Shown here: in pieces, positions 19,243-27,030 of the stretch
Layout: each line of letters opens with the position of its first letter
Numbering within the stretch: the first letter of the stretch is position 1
Source: CAINDI01 sp037127585
Lineage (GTDB): Bacteria > Verrucomicrobiota > Verrucomicrobiia > Palsa-1439
NCBI GenBank assembly: GCA_037127585.1
Contig: JBAXYB010000033.1
Coordinates: 1-27,060 of the forward strand
Reading direction: 5' to 3'
Length of the DNA: 27,060 nucleotides
Notes under the pieces: generated by a model
Told to the model about the DNA's origin: nothing
The model's input: the letters and a program-made list of their open reading frames with translations, nothing else
The model's database searches: none
Program-made: the position numbers and the translations under genes

Positions 19243-20838
19243 TTGAGAGTAACAACTAACAACGCTAACAAGTTCTTGTGGCAGGGATCGTACGACGAAC
19301 GATCAATCCCCGAGAAGGCCGGCTTTGAATGGAACGCCGCGGCCTGTCAGTGGGAAACTTTCTCGCCGGTCATCGCCGGCCAGTTCGCCCAATACTTCGA
19401 TGCGTCCGCGATCGAGCTGGCAGCTCGGGCGGAAGAGAGCAAAGCGGTCAACGCGGAATTTCCCGCCCCGGCGCCAACCGGACTCCACTACATCGGCTAT
19501 CAGCTGGCAGGTATTAAGTTCGTCTACTCACACCCCAATACCTTGTTGGCCGATGATATGGGGCTGGGTAAGACAATTCAGGCAATCGGTCTGGTCAACT
19601 CCCTACCAGACGTTCTCACGATGCTAATTGTCTGCCCAGCCTCCCTCAAATTAAACTGGAAGCGCGAACTGGAAAAGTGGCTCACCGTGCCGATGGGGAT
19701 CGGGATCGTGACCGGCGCAACGACCGAGTTGCCCAACACCGCCATCACGATCGTCAACTATGATCTGCTCCATAAGCACACCTGGCCGCAGTACGACCTT
19801 CTGGTCCTCGACGAGGCACAGTACTGCAAGAGCCCGACCGCGCGCCGCACGAAGAAAGCATTGGCGATCCGCGCGACGCGCAAGCTGTTCCTGACCGGCA
19901 CGCCGATCCTGTCGCGGCCGATCGAAATCTTTAACCTGATCCACGCCCTCGATCCGAAGGCCTGGCCGTCGCGCCCCTCGTTCGGAATGCGGTATTGCAA
20001 CGGCTTCGTCAGTGGCCGCGGCGCAGACTTCAGCGGCGCAAGTCAACTAGACGAATTGCACGACAAATTGCGTAGTACGATTATGCTCCGTCGCCTCAAG
20101 GCCGACGTGCTCAAAGAACTGCCGCCGAAGTGCCGCCAAGTCATCGAGCTGCCCGCGGCCGGCGCGGCCGTGGCGATCCGCAAAGAACGCAAGCTGCGCG
20201 AGTCCATCCAGGCGATCGTCGCCCGTGGCGGCGCGTACAGCGAACAGGTCGCGGCGCTCAAACGGGCGCGCCAGGAAGCGTTCGAGAACCTGGCGTTGGT
20301 CCGTCACGAGACCGCCCTTGCGAAAATTCCGCAAGTGGTTCAGTTCATCGAAGACGTCCTCGACGACGTCGCCAAGGTCGTCGTGTTCGCGCACCACAAG
20401 GACGTGATCCAGCAGCTGAAGGACCATCTCACGGTCGTGAACAGCAACCAGGGCGTCGTGCGCGACGTCGTGGTCGTGACCGGCGATACCACGCCCGCCA
20501 TGCGGCAGGCTGCGGTCGATCGATTTCAGAACGATCCGTCCGTCCGCGTTTTCCTCGGCAACATCCAAGCGGCCGGCGTCGGCATCACGCTCACGGCCGC
20601 CAGCCACGTCATCTTCGCAGAGCTGGACTGGGTGCCGGGCGTAATGACCCAGGCCGAGGATCGCTGCCACCGGTACGGACAGCACGACAACGTGCTCGTG
20701 CAGCACCTCGTCCTCGAAGGCAGCCTCGACGCGCACATCGCGCGGACCTTGGTGGAGAAGCAGGAAATTTTAGACCAGGCGCTGGACGGCGTTTCGCCGG
20801 CCGCCGAAGCGATCGATTTGCTGGAGGTATTTAAGTGA
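19243..20838 (+). CDS. SNF2-family DEAD-like helicase/translocase
   Basis: A 531-residue SF2 protein of the phage SNF2 type that accompanies DUF2800/DUF2815/polymerase genes. Motifs in order: Q-like HYIGYQLAGIKF (82-93), Walker A DDMGLGKT (104-111), CPASLKLNWKRELEKW, DEAQ box (190-193), LTGTPILSRP, then the second RecA lobe with VVVFAHHKDV, ASHVIFAELDW and motif VI EDRCHRYGQ. The N-terminal 75 residues resemble the small domain before the core in SMARCAL1-like proteins. It starts at TTG 19243 (MRVTTNNANKFLWQG); no ATG fits without cutting the N-terminal domain. Likely role: fork remodelling or replication/recombination; substrate inferred from family. Confidence 0.9.
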   Translation: MRVTTNNANKFLWQGSYDERSIPEKAGFEWNAAACQWETFSPVIAGQFAQYFDASAIELAARAEESKAVNAEFPAPAPTGLHYIGYQLAGIKFVYSHPNTLLADDMGLGKTIQAIGLVNSLPDVLTMLIVCPASLKLNWKRELEKWLTVPMGIGIVTGATTELPNTAITIVNYDLLHKHTWPQYDLLVLDEAQYCKSPTARRTKKALAIRATRKLFLTGTPILSRPIEIFNLIHALDPKAWPSRPSFGMRYCNGFVSGRGADFSGASQLDELHDKLRSTIMLRRLKADVLKELPPKCRQVIELPAAGAAVAIRKERKLRESIQAIVARGGAYSEQVAALKRARQEAFENLALVRHETALAKIPQVVQFIEDVLDDVAKVVVFAHHKDVIQQLKDHLTVVNSNQGVVRDVVVVTGDTTPAMRQAAVDRFQNDPSVRVFLGNIQAAGVGITLTAASHVIFAELDWVPGVMTQAEDRCHRYGQHDNVLVQHLVLEGSLDAHIARTLVEKQEILDQALDGVSPAAEAIDLLEVFK

Positions 20839-20954
20839 ACAATAGCGTGACGGGAAAAGTGGAAACTAGGACAACGCCCAGTCGTTTTCTAATAGTGACG
20901 CCCGCCTGCCGGCTCTTCGCCGGCTACCGCTCCGTGATTTCGAACGTCCGTTAA
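20835..20954 (+). CDS. Possible 39-residue ORF coupled to the SNF2 gene
   Basis: GTG 20835 overlaps the helicase stop as GTGA, like other junctions in this phage, and opens a 39-codon frame (MNNSVTGKVETRTTPSRFLI...). No family is recognised. The frame covers a hairpin (GCCGGC-TCTTC-GCCGGC, 20908-20924), so this stretch may instead be a non-coding spacer. Confidence 0.25.
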   Translation: MNNSVTGKVETRTTPSRFLIVTPACRLFAGYRSVISNVR

Positions 20955-20987
20955 ACCCAAACCAAACCCAAAGAAAGAGACCACCAA

Positions 20988-21431
20988 ATGGACCACCAAA
21001 TGGAACAGATCATCGTAAACTTCACCACCGCGCTCCTGGCCCTCGCCACGGAGATGAAACGGGCCAACGACTCGATCGAGTCGAAGCCCGCCCTCGCCAC
21101 GGTGACCGAAAAGCCCGCCGACACGACGACGGCCGCCCCGGCCGCGGAGAAGCCGAAGGCCGAAAAGAAAAAGGCCGAGCCCAAAGCGGAGAAGGCGAAG
21201 GTCGAAGCGCCGGTCGCCCACACGATCGACACGGTCCGCGTCGCGTTGATTAAGTACTGCGAAGCCAACACCCCCGAGAAGGGCCGCGAGCTGATGACCA
21301 CCATCGGCAAAGCCACGAAGTTGAGCGAAGTCAAACCGGGGCTGTACCCGGCGCTGATGGACGCCCTCGCCGGCAAGCCCACCGCGGCCGCTGCGACCGA
21401 AACCGCCAAGGCCGATCCGTTCACGAGCTAA
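20988..21431 (+). CDS. Phage protein with Lys/Ala-rich linker, unknown
   Basis: A 147-residue protein. An N-terminal helix (EQIIVNFTTALLALATEMKR) is followed by a low-complexity Ala/Lys/Glu/Pro linker (about 45-75) and a compact domain, HTIDTVRVALIKYCEANTPE then GRELMTTIGKATKLSEV, that looks like a small helical fold. The C-terminus, AKADPFTS, is nearly the same as that of the DUF2815 protein two genes on (PAADPFNT). The context between SNF2 helicase and DUF2800 nuclease suggests replication or recombination. Two in-frame ATGs are possible (20988 and 21000); a leader AAGAAAGAGACCACC favours the first. Confidence 0.7.
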   Translation: MDHQMEQIIVNFTTALLALATEMKRANDSIESKPALATVTEKPADTTTAAPAAEKPKAEKKKAEPKAEKAKVEAPVAHTIDTVRVALIKYCEANTPEKGRELMTTIGKATKLSEVKPGLYPALMDALAGKPTAAAATETAKADPFTS

Positions 21432-21432
21432 T

Positions 21433-22641
21433 ATGCCGCCCCTCGCACACGCCGTTCTGTCCGCCTCGGGCGCGCACCGTTGGCTGGAGTGTCCCGGCTC
21501 GATCCGCCTGAGCCGGAACATCCCGCGGACCACCAGTGTCTACGCCGAAGAAGGCACGGCCGCCCACCGACTCGCCGAATGGTGTCTCACCCAAGGGTGC
21601 GACGCCTCGGCGAAGATCGGCAAGACGGTGCTGAAAAGCAAAGTCACGGGCGACTGGATCGTCGTCACGAAAGAGATGGCCGAAGCGGTCCAGGTCTATC
21701 TCGACACCGCCCGCTCGATCGAGAAGTCTCTGCCGTCGGCCAGGACCGTCGTCGAGAAAAAATTCAAACTCGACTGGCTGCTCGACGGGCAGCTGTGGGG
21801 CACGAACGACGCCAACATCTTCCAGCCGTACGGGAAGATGGTCGTCCTCGATTACAAGCACGGCCAGGGCGTCGCCGTCAGCTCCGAAGAGAATGTCCAG
21901 CTGATGTACTACGCGCTCGGCGCGCTAGGCGGGGATAACCCGCACTGCGTCGAGGACGTCGAGATCATCATCATCCAGCCGCGCGCCCCCGGCGAAGCGG
22001 TCAAACGCTGGAGCACCACCCCCGAGGTCCTGTACAAGTGGGCCAAAGAGGTTCTGCTTCCGGGTGCAAAACTGGCGCTCACGGACAACGCCCCGCTCCA
22101 CGCCGGCGACCAATGCAAATTCTGCCCGGCGTTGGCAACCTGTCCCCAGGTCGCCAAGCAGGCCTTGCAGTCCGCGCAGATCGCGTTCACCGAGTCCACG
22201 ACGAAGGCGGACATCACGCTGCCCCCGCCGGCCCTGCTCGACACGGCCCGCCTCGAAGAGATTCACGAAGTCGCCGGCATCGTCAGCGACTGGGCCGCCG
22301 CCGTCGCCAGCGAGCTGAAGCAGCGCCTCGAACGGGGTGAACCCGGCCAGTTGTTCAAGATCGTCGCCGGTCGGGCGACCCGCAAGTGGATCGACGAAGT
22401 GGTCGCGCTCGATACACTGAAAACAATCGTCGACCCGTACAGCGAACCTGCCCTGCTGTCCGTTGCGCAGATGGAGAAGCGCCTCAAAGATGCAAACGTC
22501 GACCCGAAGGTCGCGCTCAACGGTCTGGTGACCGAAACGCGCGGGCAGGCCTTGGCGACGATCAACGACAAACGCCCGGCCCTGACCGGGGTAACCCCGT
22601 TCACACCCGTCATCGACGGTTGTGTGGACATCCTCAACTAA
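21433..22641 (+). CDS. DUF2800 PD-(D/E)XK nuclease with putative Fe-S cysteines
   Basis: A 402-residue member of the DUF2800 family, RecB/Cas4-like nucleases of phages. The N-terminus has LSASGAHRWLECPGS and EEGTAAHRLAEW with H45; the core shows D126 (LWGTNDANIF) and D140-Y-K142 (VVLDYKHGQGV), the PD-(D/E)XK residues, and Q156 (NVQLMYYALG). Four Cys, C20 plus C228-x2-C231-x5-C237 (QCKFCPALATCP), match the split Cys arrangement that holds a 4Fe-4S cluster in AddB and Cas4 nucleases. It probably trims DNA ends for recombination with the adjacent ssDNA-binding-like protein. The start is one base after the preceding stop; no gap to the SNF2 module except the small gene. Confidence 0.88.
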   Translation: MPPLAHAVLSASGAHRWLECPGSIRLSRNIPRTTSVYAEEGTAAHRLAEWCLTQGCDASAKIGKTVLKSKVTGDWIVVTKEMAEAVQVYLDTARSIEKSLPSARTVVEKKFKLDWLLDGQLWGTNDANIFQPYGKMVVLDYKHGQGVAVSSEENVQLMYYALGALGGDNPHCVEDVEIIIIQPRAPGEAVKRWSTTPEVLYKWAKEVLLPGAKLALTDNAPLHAGDQCKFCPALATCPQVAKQALQSAQIAFTESTTKADITLPPPALLDTARLEEIHEVAGIVSDWAAAVASELKQRLERGEPGQLFKIVAGRATRKWIDEVVALDTLKTIVDPYSEPALLSVAQMEKRLKDANVDPKVALNGLVTETRGQALATINDKRPALTGVTPFTPVIDGCVDILN

Positions 22642-22653
22642 GAAAGACCTACT
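22640..22653 (+). promoter_or_regulatory. Repeated block 4 leader, copy 2
   Basis: AAGAAAGACCTACT, overlapping the end of the DUF2800 gene and preceding ATG 22657 by 3 bases. Identical to the leader of the SNF2 gene. Confidence 0.6.
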
Positions 22654-22656
22654 ACT

Positions 22657-23247
22657 ATGGCTGATAAAGCAATCCGCATCGTGACCCCCGAGTTCCGTTT
22701 GAGTTTCCCGACCCTCTTCAAGGGGCGGGCCAAGCAGAGTGATCCGACCAAAGTGCAGTTCTCGATCTCCATGCTCTTCCCGAAGGCGACGGACCTCAAA
22801 GAGCTGAAAACCCTCTGCCGCGACGCGATGGTGTCGAAGTTCGGCAGCGATCCGCAGAAGTGGCCCAAGGGCTGGCGCAACCCGATCCAGGACGGTGACG
22901 AGAAGACCGAATGGGGCGGCTACGAGGGCAACGTGTACGTCCGCGCCGCGACCGAGATCAAACCGCCCGTGTTCGATCAGGACTGCAACCCGGTCCCCGA
23001 CCTGGAGCAGCAGAAGGTGTACGCCGGGATGTACTGCAAGGCCCAGGTCCACGCCTATCCGTACGACAAGGCCGGCAACCAGGGCGTCGCGATCGGTCTC
23101 GACGCCGTGCAGCTCGTCCGCGACGGTGAACCCTTCGCCGGTTCGATCGATGCCGAGAAGACGTTCGGCAAAGTCGCCGGCGGCGCGTCGTCGAAGGACG
23201 ACCCGAAGAACTACGAGAAGCCGGCGGCCGATCCGTTCAACACGTAG
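22657..23247 (+). CDS. DUF2815 ssDNA-binding-like protein
   Basis: A 196-residue DUF2815 protein, thought to have a T7 gp2.5-like OB fold that coats single-stranded DNA. Recognisable are VTPEFRLSFPTLFKG at the start, FSISMLFPK, WRNPIQDGDEKTEWGGYEGN, and YAGMYCKAQVHAYPYDKAGN followed by QGVAIGLDAVQLVRDGEPFA. The C-terminal tail is acidic and flexible, ending PAADPFNT, similar in kind to the tails by which SSBs recruit partners. It lies between the DUF2800 nuclease and the polymerase, the usual order in phages with this module. Confidence 0.87.
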   Translation: MADKAIRIVTPEFRLSFPTLFKGRAKQSDPTKVQFSISMLFPKATDLKELKTLCRDAMVSKFGSDPQKWPKGWRNPIQDGDEKTEWGGYEGNVYVRAATEIKPPVFDQDCNPVPDLEQQKVYAGMYCKAQVHAYPYDKAGNQGVAIGLDAVQLVRDGEPFAGSIDAEKTFGKVAGGASSKDDPKNYEKPAADPFNT

Positions 23248-23346
23248 AAAGTTCCCGGGGTGTCCAGCGGGTTATCTGGGCACAACCAATTTTTCCGACC
23301 TACGACCACGGATGTCCGACCCGTAGCACCATAATCACAACCGCTA

Positions 23347-24435
23347 ATGAAACTCACGATCGATTTCGAAACTCGCAGCCGGCACGATCTCAAAAAATCG
23401 TCCGTCTGGAAGTACGCCGAAGACCCGACGACGGAGATTCTCTGTCTCGCGATCAAGGAAGACGACGAGCCCGCGCAGCTGTGGACTCCGAAGGCGTCCT
23501 GGCGCTCACTCTGCGTCTGTGAAGATATTCCGTTGATCGAGGACCACATGGTCCAACGCAAGATCATCCGCGCCGACATCATCGAAGCGCACAATGCCGA
23601 GTTCGAGACGGCCCTGTGGCATCACGTCCTGCACCGTCGGCAGAACTGGCTCGCCCTGCCCCAAGAAAAACTTCGCTGTTCCGCGGCGAAGGCCGCCGTG
23701 TGCTCGCTGCCGCGCGCCCTCGGCGACGCGTGTCGGGCGATCGGTCTCAACGTCCAGAAGGACGCCAAGGGCCACGCCCTGATGCTGAAGATGTGCAAGC
23801 CCCGAAAGCCCACCAAGAACAATCCAACCGAGTGGATCGAAGACGACAACTCGCTGGCCGCCCTGTTCCGCTACTGCCTCCAGGACGTCGACGCCGAGCA
23901 CGCGTTATCGAACGCGTTACCCAATCTGTCCCGTGCCGAGCAGGAAATCTGGCAGCTCGACCAGCTCGTCAATCGCCGCGGCATCTACGTCGATCTCCCG
24001 AACGTCAAGCGGATGATACAGCTGACCACCGAACACGTGGACCAGCTGACAACGGAGTTCCAAGAGCTGACCGGTGGGCACGTCATGGCCGCGACGCAGA
24101 ATCTGGCGCTCAAGAATTTCTTGGCCGAGCGGGGCGTCGACCTCGACACGCTGCAAAAATCCGACGTCACGATGATTTTACGTAACGAAGACCTTGACCC
24201 GCTCGCCCGCCGCCTGTTAGAGATTCGCCAATCAGTGGGGAAAACCTCGGTTGCTAAGTATTCGTCCCTTGAGGGAAGGACCAGCGTCGATGGAAGAATG
24301 AGGAGCAACGTAATGTACCACGGCGCGTCGACGGGACGCTGGGCCGGCAAAGGTTTCCAACCGCAGAACCTGCCACGGGAAAGTGTGTCCACACACGAAG
24401 CGCTGTTCCAGCTCATGGAACGGATGGACTCGTGA
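23347..24435 (+). CDS. Family A DNA polymerase, part 1: 3'-5' exonuclease and thumb
   Basis: A 362-residue protein with the DnaQ-like exonuclease motifs: Exo I D6-F-E8 (TIDFETRS), Exo II around H82-N-A-E-F (EAHNAEFE) and Exo III Y176-x3-D180 (YCLQDVDAE). A polymerase thumb region follows, ending in YHGASTGRWAGKGFQPQNLP, the conserved segment before motif A. It stops 18 residues past that segment. Motifs A, B and C are in the next ORF, which overlaps by four bases (GTGA) in the -1 frame. Together the two add up to 710 residues, a normal full-length phage enzyme, so nothing seems lost. No Shine-Dalgarno is evident before ATG 23347, and an in-frame TAA lies 13 bases upstream. Confidence 0.88.
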   Translation: MKLTIDFETRSRHDLKKSSVWKYAEDPTTEILCLAIKEDDEPAQLWTPKASWRSLCVCEDIPLIEDHMVQRKIIRADIIEAHNAEFETALWHHVLHRRQNWLALPQEKLRCSAAKAAVCSLPRALGDACRAIGLNVQKDAKGHALMLKMCKPRKPTKNNPTEWIEDDNSLAALFRYCLQDVDAEHALSNALPNLSRAEQEIWQLDQLVNRRGIYVDLPNVKRMIQLTTEHVDQLTTEFQELTGGHVMAATQNLALKNFLAERGVDLDTLQKSDVTMILRNEDLDPLARRLLEIRQSVGKTSVAKYSSLEGRTSVDGRMRSNVMYHGASTGRWAGKGFQPQNLPRESVSTHEALFQLMERMDS

Positions 24436-25478
24436 CGGCCGCACAAACCGTCGAAATGATCTGGGGCGATCCGATGATCGTCGCCAGTCGCGTGCTTCGC
24501 AACGTCATCACGGCCGCCCACGGCAAGATTCTCTACGTCGGCGACTATGCCTCGATCGAGTCGCGCGCCACGAACTGGATCGCCGGCGAGCAGTGGGCGC
24601 TCGATGCCTACGCGGCCGGCACGGATATGTACAAGTTGAACGCCAGCCAGATTTTCGGCGTGCCGTACGACCAGATCGGCAAGGGCACGCAGCGCCAGGT
24701 CGGCAAAGTGGCCGAGCTGGCCCTCGGGTACAATGGCGGGATCGCCGCCTTCGCGACCATGGCGAAGGGGTACGACATCGACCTGGAGACGCTGCCGGCG
24801 TTCGTGTTGCCCGGCGCCAACGAAGCCGAGCTGGAGAAAGCCCGCGCCACGGCCAAGCTGTATCTGTCGCACGCCCACGGAAGTATGTCCGTGGACGCCG
24901 CGATGTCCTGCGATCTCATCAAACAGCGTTGGCGGACCGGTCACCCCGACGTCACGCGATTCTGGAAGATGATCCACGAGGCGTCCGTCGAAGCGGTCCG
25001 CGACCCTTCGATCGTGACCGAGTACCGCGGTGTCCACTTTCGGAAGTCCGGAAACTTTCTCTGTCTCCAGCTTCCGTCCCGCCGGATCCTGTACTACTAC
25101 GCGCCGCAGATCGTGACGGAGATGGTCCAGGGCGTGAACGAGGACGGCACGACCTATCAGTGGGAAGCCACGAAGTTGATCTTCATGGGCGTCGACAGCA
25201 CCACGCACCAATGGACACGGCAGGACACCTACGGCGGAAAGCTGACGGAGAATATCGTGCAGGCCTTGTCGCGCGATCTGCTCGCCAACGGAATGCTGAA
25301 CGCCGAACGCGCCGGCTACGAAGTGGTGCTCTCGGTCCACGACGAAATCGTCAGTGAGACCGCCGAGGATTTTGGCAGCGTCGAAGAGTTCGAAAAACTA
25401 ATCTGCCGTCTGCCGCACTGGGCCGACGGCTTACCAATGGCCGCGGAAGCGTGGCGAGGAAAGCGATACCGAAAATGA
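24432..25478 (+). CDS. Family A DNA polymerase, part 2: palm and fingers
   Basis: A 348-residue protein with the catalytic core. Motif A is D38 in LYVGDYASIESR, motif B runs from R88 and K92 (QRQVGKVAELALGYNGG) to Y100, and motif C is H303-D304-E305 (LSVHDEIVSE). The N-terminus (VTAAQTVEMIWGDPMIVASR) continues exactly where the previous ORF stops in intact relatives. It starts at GTG 24432 in a GTGA overlap; GGAACGGA upstream is a fair ribosome site. Both catalytic Asp residues are present, so the core could be active if it associates with part 1. The alternatives are programmed -1 frameshifting, though no slippery heptamer is seen, or a one-base sequence error. Confidence 0.88.
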   Translation: MTAAQTVEMIWGDPMIVASRVLRNVITAAHGKILYVGDYASIESRATNWIAGEQWALDAYAAGTDMYKLNASQIFGVPYDQIGKGTQRQVGKVAELALGYNGGIAAFATMAKGYDIDLETLPAFVLPGANEAELEKARATAKLYLSHAHGSMSVDAAMSCDLIKQRWRTGHPDVTRFWKMIHEASVEAVRDPSIVTEYRGVHFRKSGNFLCLQLPSRRILYYYAPQIVTEMVQGVNEDGTTYQWEATKLIFMGVDSTTHQWTRQDTYGGKLTENIVQALSRDLLANGMLNAERAGYEVVLSVHDEIVSETAEDFGSVEEFEKLICRLPHWADGLPMAAEAWRGKRYRK

Positions 25479-25741
25479 ACAGCGCATTGGCCGAGCCGCC
25501 GAAACGCCCAACCCAGTCCAATGCAAAACCGATCCCGCCGCCGGAGATCGAGTGGCTGACGCTGCCGAACGCGGCGAAGCGGGCCGACGTGTCCGTCTCG
25601 ACGATCCGTCGTTGGGCACGCCAAGGCCTGGTCGTCAGCGGCACGTGCCCCAGCGGCCGCCTCCGTGTCGACGGCGGGGCGCTCACAAAAGAGTCGCTAT
25701 TTAACCTGAAAGTTGATAGAATTTTAGCAGGCATTATCTAA
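25475..25741 (+). CDS. Small MerR/Xis-type helix-turn-helix protein
   Basis: An 88-residue protein; residues about 30-75 (EWLTLPNAAKRADVSVSTIR followed by RWARQGLVVSGTCPSGRLRV) form a winged helix-turn-helix of the excisionase/MerR-N type, with recognition helix VSVSTIRRWARQG and a short wing. The Pro-rich N-terminus is probably disordered. ATG 25475 overlaps the polymerase stop as ATGA, with GAGGAAAG upstream; a GTG at 25451 would add eight residues but lies inside the polymerase gene. It could be an excisionase-like factor, transcription regulator or replication accessory; no integrase is near. Confidence 0.75.
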   Translation: MNSALAEPPKRPTQSNAKPIPPPEIEWLTLPNAAKRADVSVSTIRRWARQGLVVSGTCPSGRLRVDGGALTKESLFNLKVDRILAGII

Positions 25742-25749
25742 AGGACACC

Positions 25750-27030
25750 CTGACAAAAGCTGACATCTGCCGCTCCGTCGTCGCTGAAAACCCCGGTCTC
25801 CGGCCCTGCGAGCTGGCCCGACGGCTATGCGAAAAGTTTCCCACGCAGTTTCACACCCCCGAGTCCGCACGTTACAACCTGAAGTACGCCACGCGGCTCG
25901 CGCCGCGGAAGCCTCCGGCCGGCGTGCAGTTCGACGGCGACAAGGGCGAAGCAACCGTCTCGGTCAAGTCCCTCGACATCCGCACCCTCGAAGACGCGCT
26001 GCGCTCGGCCAAGGTGGACCTCGACGTCTGGGAAGTGGAACGCTGGCTCGCGAACAACTGGGAAGTCACCATGGGCGCGACACCCAAGGCGGATCCGGCC
26101 ACGTACACCAATGTCCAGGTCAAGGTGTGGCTGCGTCGTAAACAGCCCGCCACGCTCGAAAAGGCTTTCGAGGCAGTTCTGGCGCGAGCGACGAAGATCG
26201 GGCCGCGCCGCCCGCGTAGCGTTACGCGCAAGCCCCGTGGCGCGCATCTGCTGGAAGTCTCCCTGTTCGATCACCACTTCGGTATGTACGCCTGGGGCGC
26301 GGAGACCGGCGAGAGCTATGATCTCCCCACGGCGATCCGCCGCTACCGCAACGGCACGGACGATCTTCTGTCGAAAGCGACCGGGCTGTCCGTCGGCAAG
26401 ATCGTTCTGCCGATCGGCAACGATATGTTCCACATTAACAGCCCCGACGCCCTGACACCGGCCGGCAAGAACCGTCTCGACATGGACACCCGCTACCAGA
26501 AAGTCTACGAGACCGGCTGCGAAGCGACGATCGAGCTAATCAGCAAGGCCCTCCAGATCGCGCCGGTCCACATCCTCTGGGTGCCGGGCAACCATGATCC
26601 GCAAATGTCCTACCATCTCTGCCGTTTCATCGCCGCGTGGTTCAAGGGCGACGATCGCGTGACCGTGGACAGCTGCTACAAGACGCGCAAGTATCTGGAG
26701 TATGGCAAGACGTTACTCGGATTCACGCACGGCGACAAAGAAAACCACGGCCGCCTGACGACTCTGATGATTACCGAGAACCCAAACACCTTCGGCCACG
26801 CGAAGACCAAAGAGTGGCATCTCGGGCACTTCCACAAAGAGAAAGAAACCCGCTTCGTCGCCGCGGATCGCGAGGGCGATGTGACGGTCCGCGTCCTTCC
26901 GTCCCTGTGTGGCACTGATGCCTGGCACTATGAGCAGGGCTACGTCATCACGAACAAAGTCGCAGAGGCGTACCTCTACCACTACGACGTCGGCCTGGTC
27001 GCCAAGTTCTGGACGCACGCCGCGAACTAG
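25750..27030 (+). CDS. Calcineurin-like metallophosphoesterase with N-terminal helical extension, likely CTG start
   Basis: The phosphoesterase core has all five motif blocks (numbered from CTG 25750): D174-x-H176 (LFDHHFGM), GND (223-225), GNHD (280-283), H327 (GFTHGDKE) and GHFH (359-362), implying a two-metal phosphodiesterase or phosphatase. A GTG at 25924 would give 368 residues. The frame upstream is clearly protein-like (LTKADICRSVVAENPGLRPC, then ELARRLCEKFPTQFHTP), an HTH-like segment, and has no ATG, GTG or TTG before its stop at 25717. The only candidate is CTG 25750, preceded by AAAGGACACC, giving 426 residues. Substrate unknown; replication or DNA repair is suggested by its neighbours. 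Confidence 0.82.
   Translation: MTKADICRSVVAENPGLRPCELARRLCEKFPTQFHTPESARYNLKYATRLAPRKPPAGVQFDGDKGEATVSVKSLDIRTLEDALRSAKVDLDVWEVERWLANNWEVTMGATPKADPATYTNVQVKVWLRRKQPATLEKAFEAVLARATKIGPRRPRSVTRKPRGAHLLEVSLFDHHFGMYAWGAETGESYDLPTAIRRYRNGTDDLLSKATGLSVGKIVLPIGNDMFHINSPDALTPAGKNRLDMDTRYQKVYETGCEATIELISKALQIAPVHILWVPGNHDPQMSYHLCRFIAAWFKGDDRVTVDSCYKTRKYLEYGKTLLGFTHGDKENHGRLTTLMITENPNTFGHAKTKEWHLGHFHKEKETRFVAADREGDVTVRVLPSLCGTDAWHYEQGYVITNKVAEAYLYHYDVGLVAKFWTHAAN

Noticed and set aside
23985..25340. Minus-strand open frame of 451 codons
   Set aside because: Antisense to both polymerase parts, which carry all catalytic motifs.
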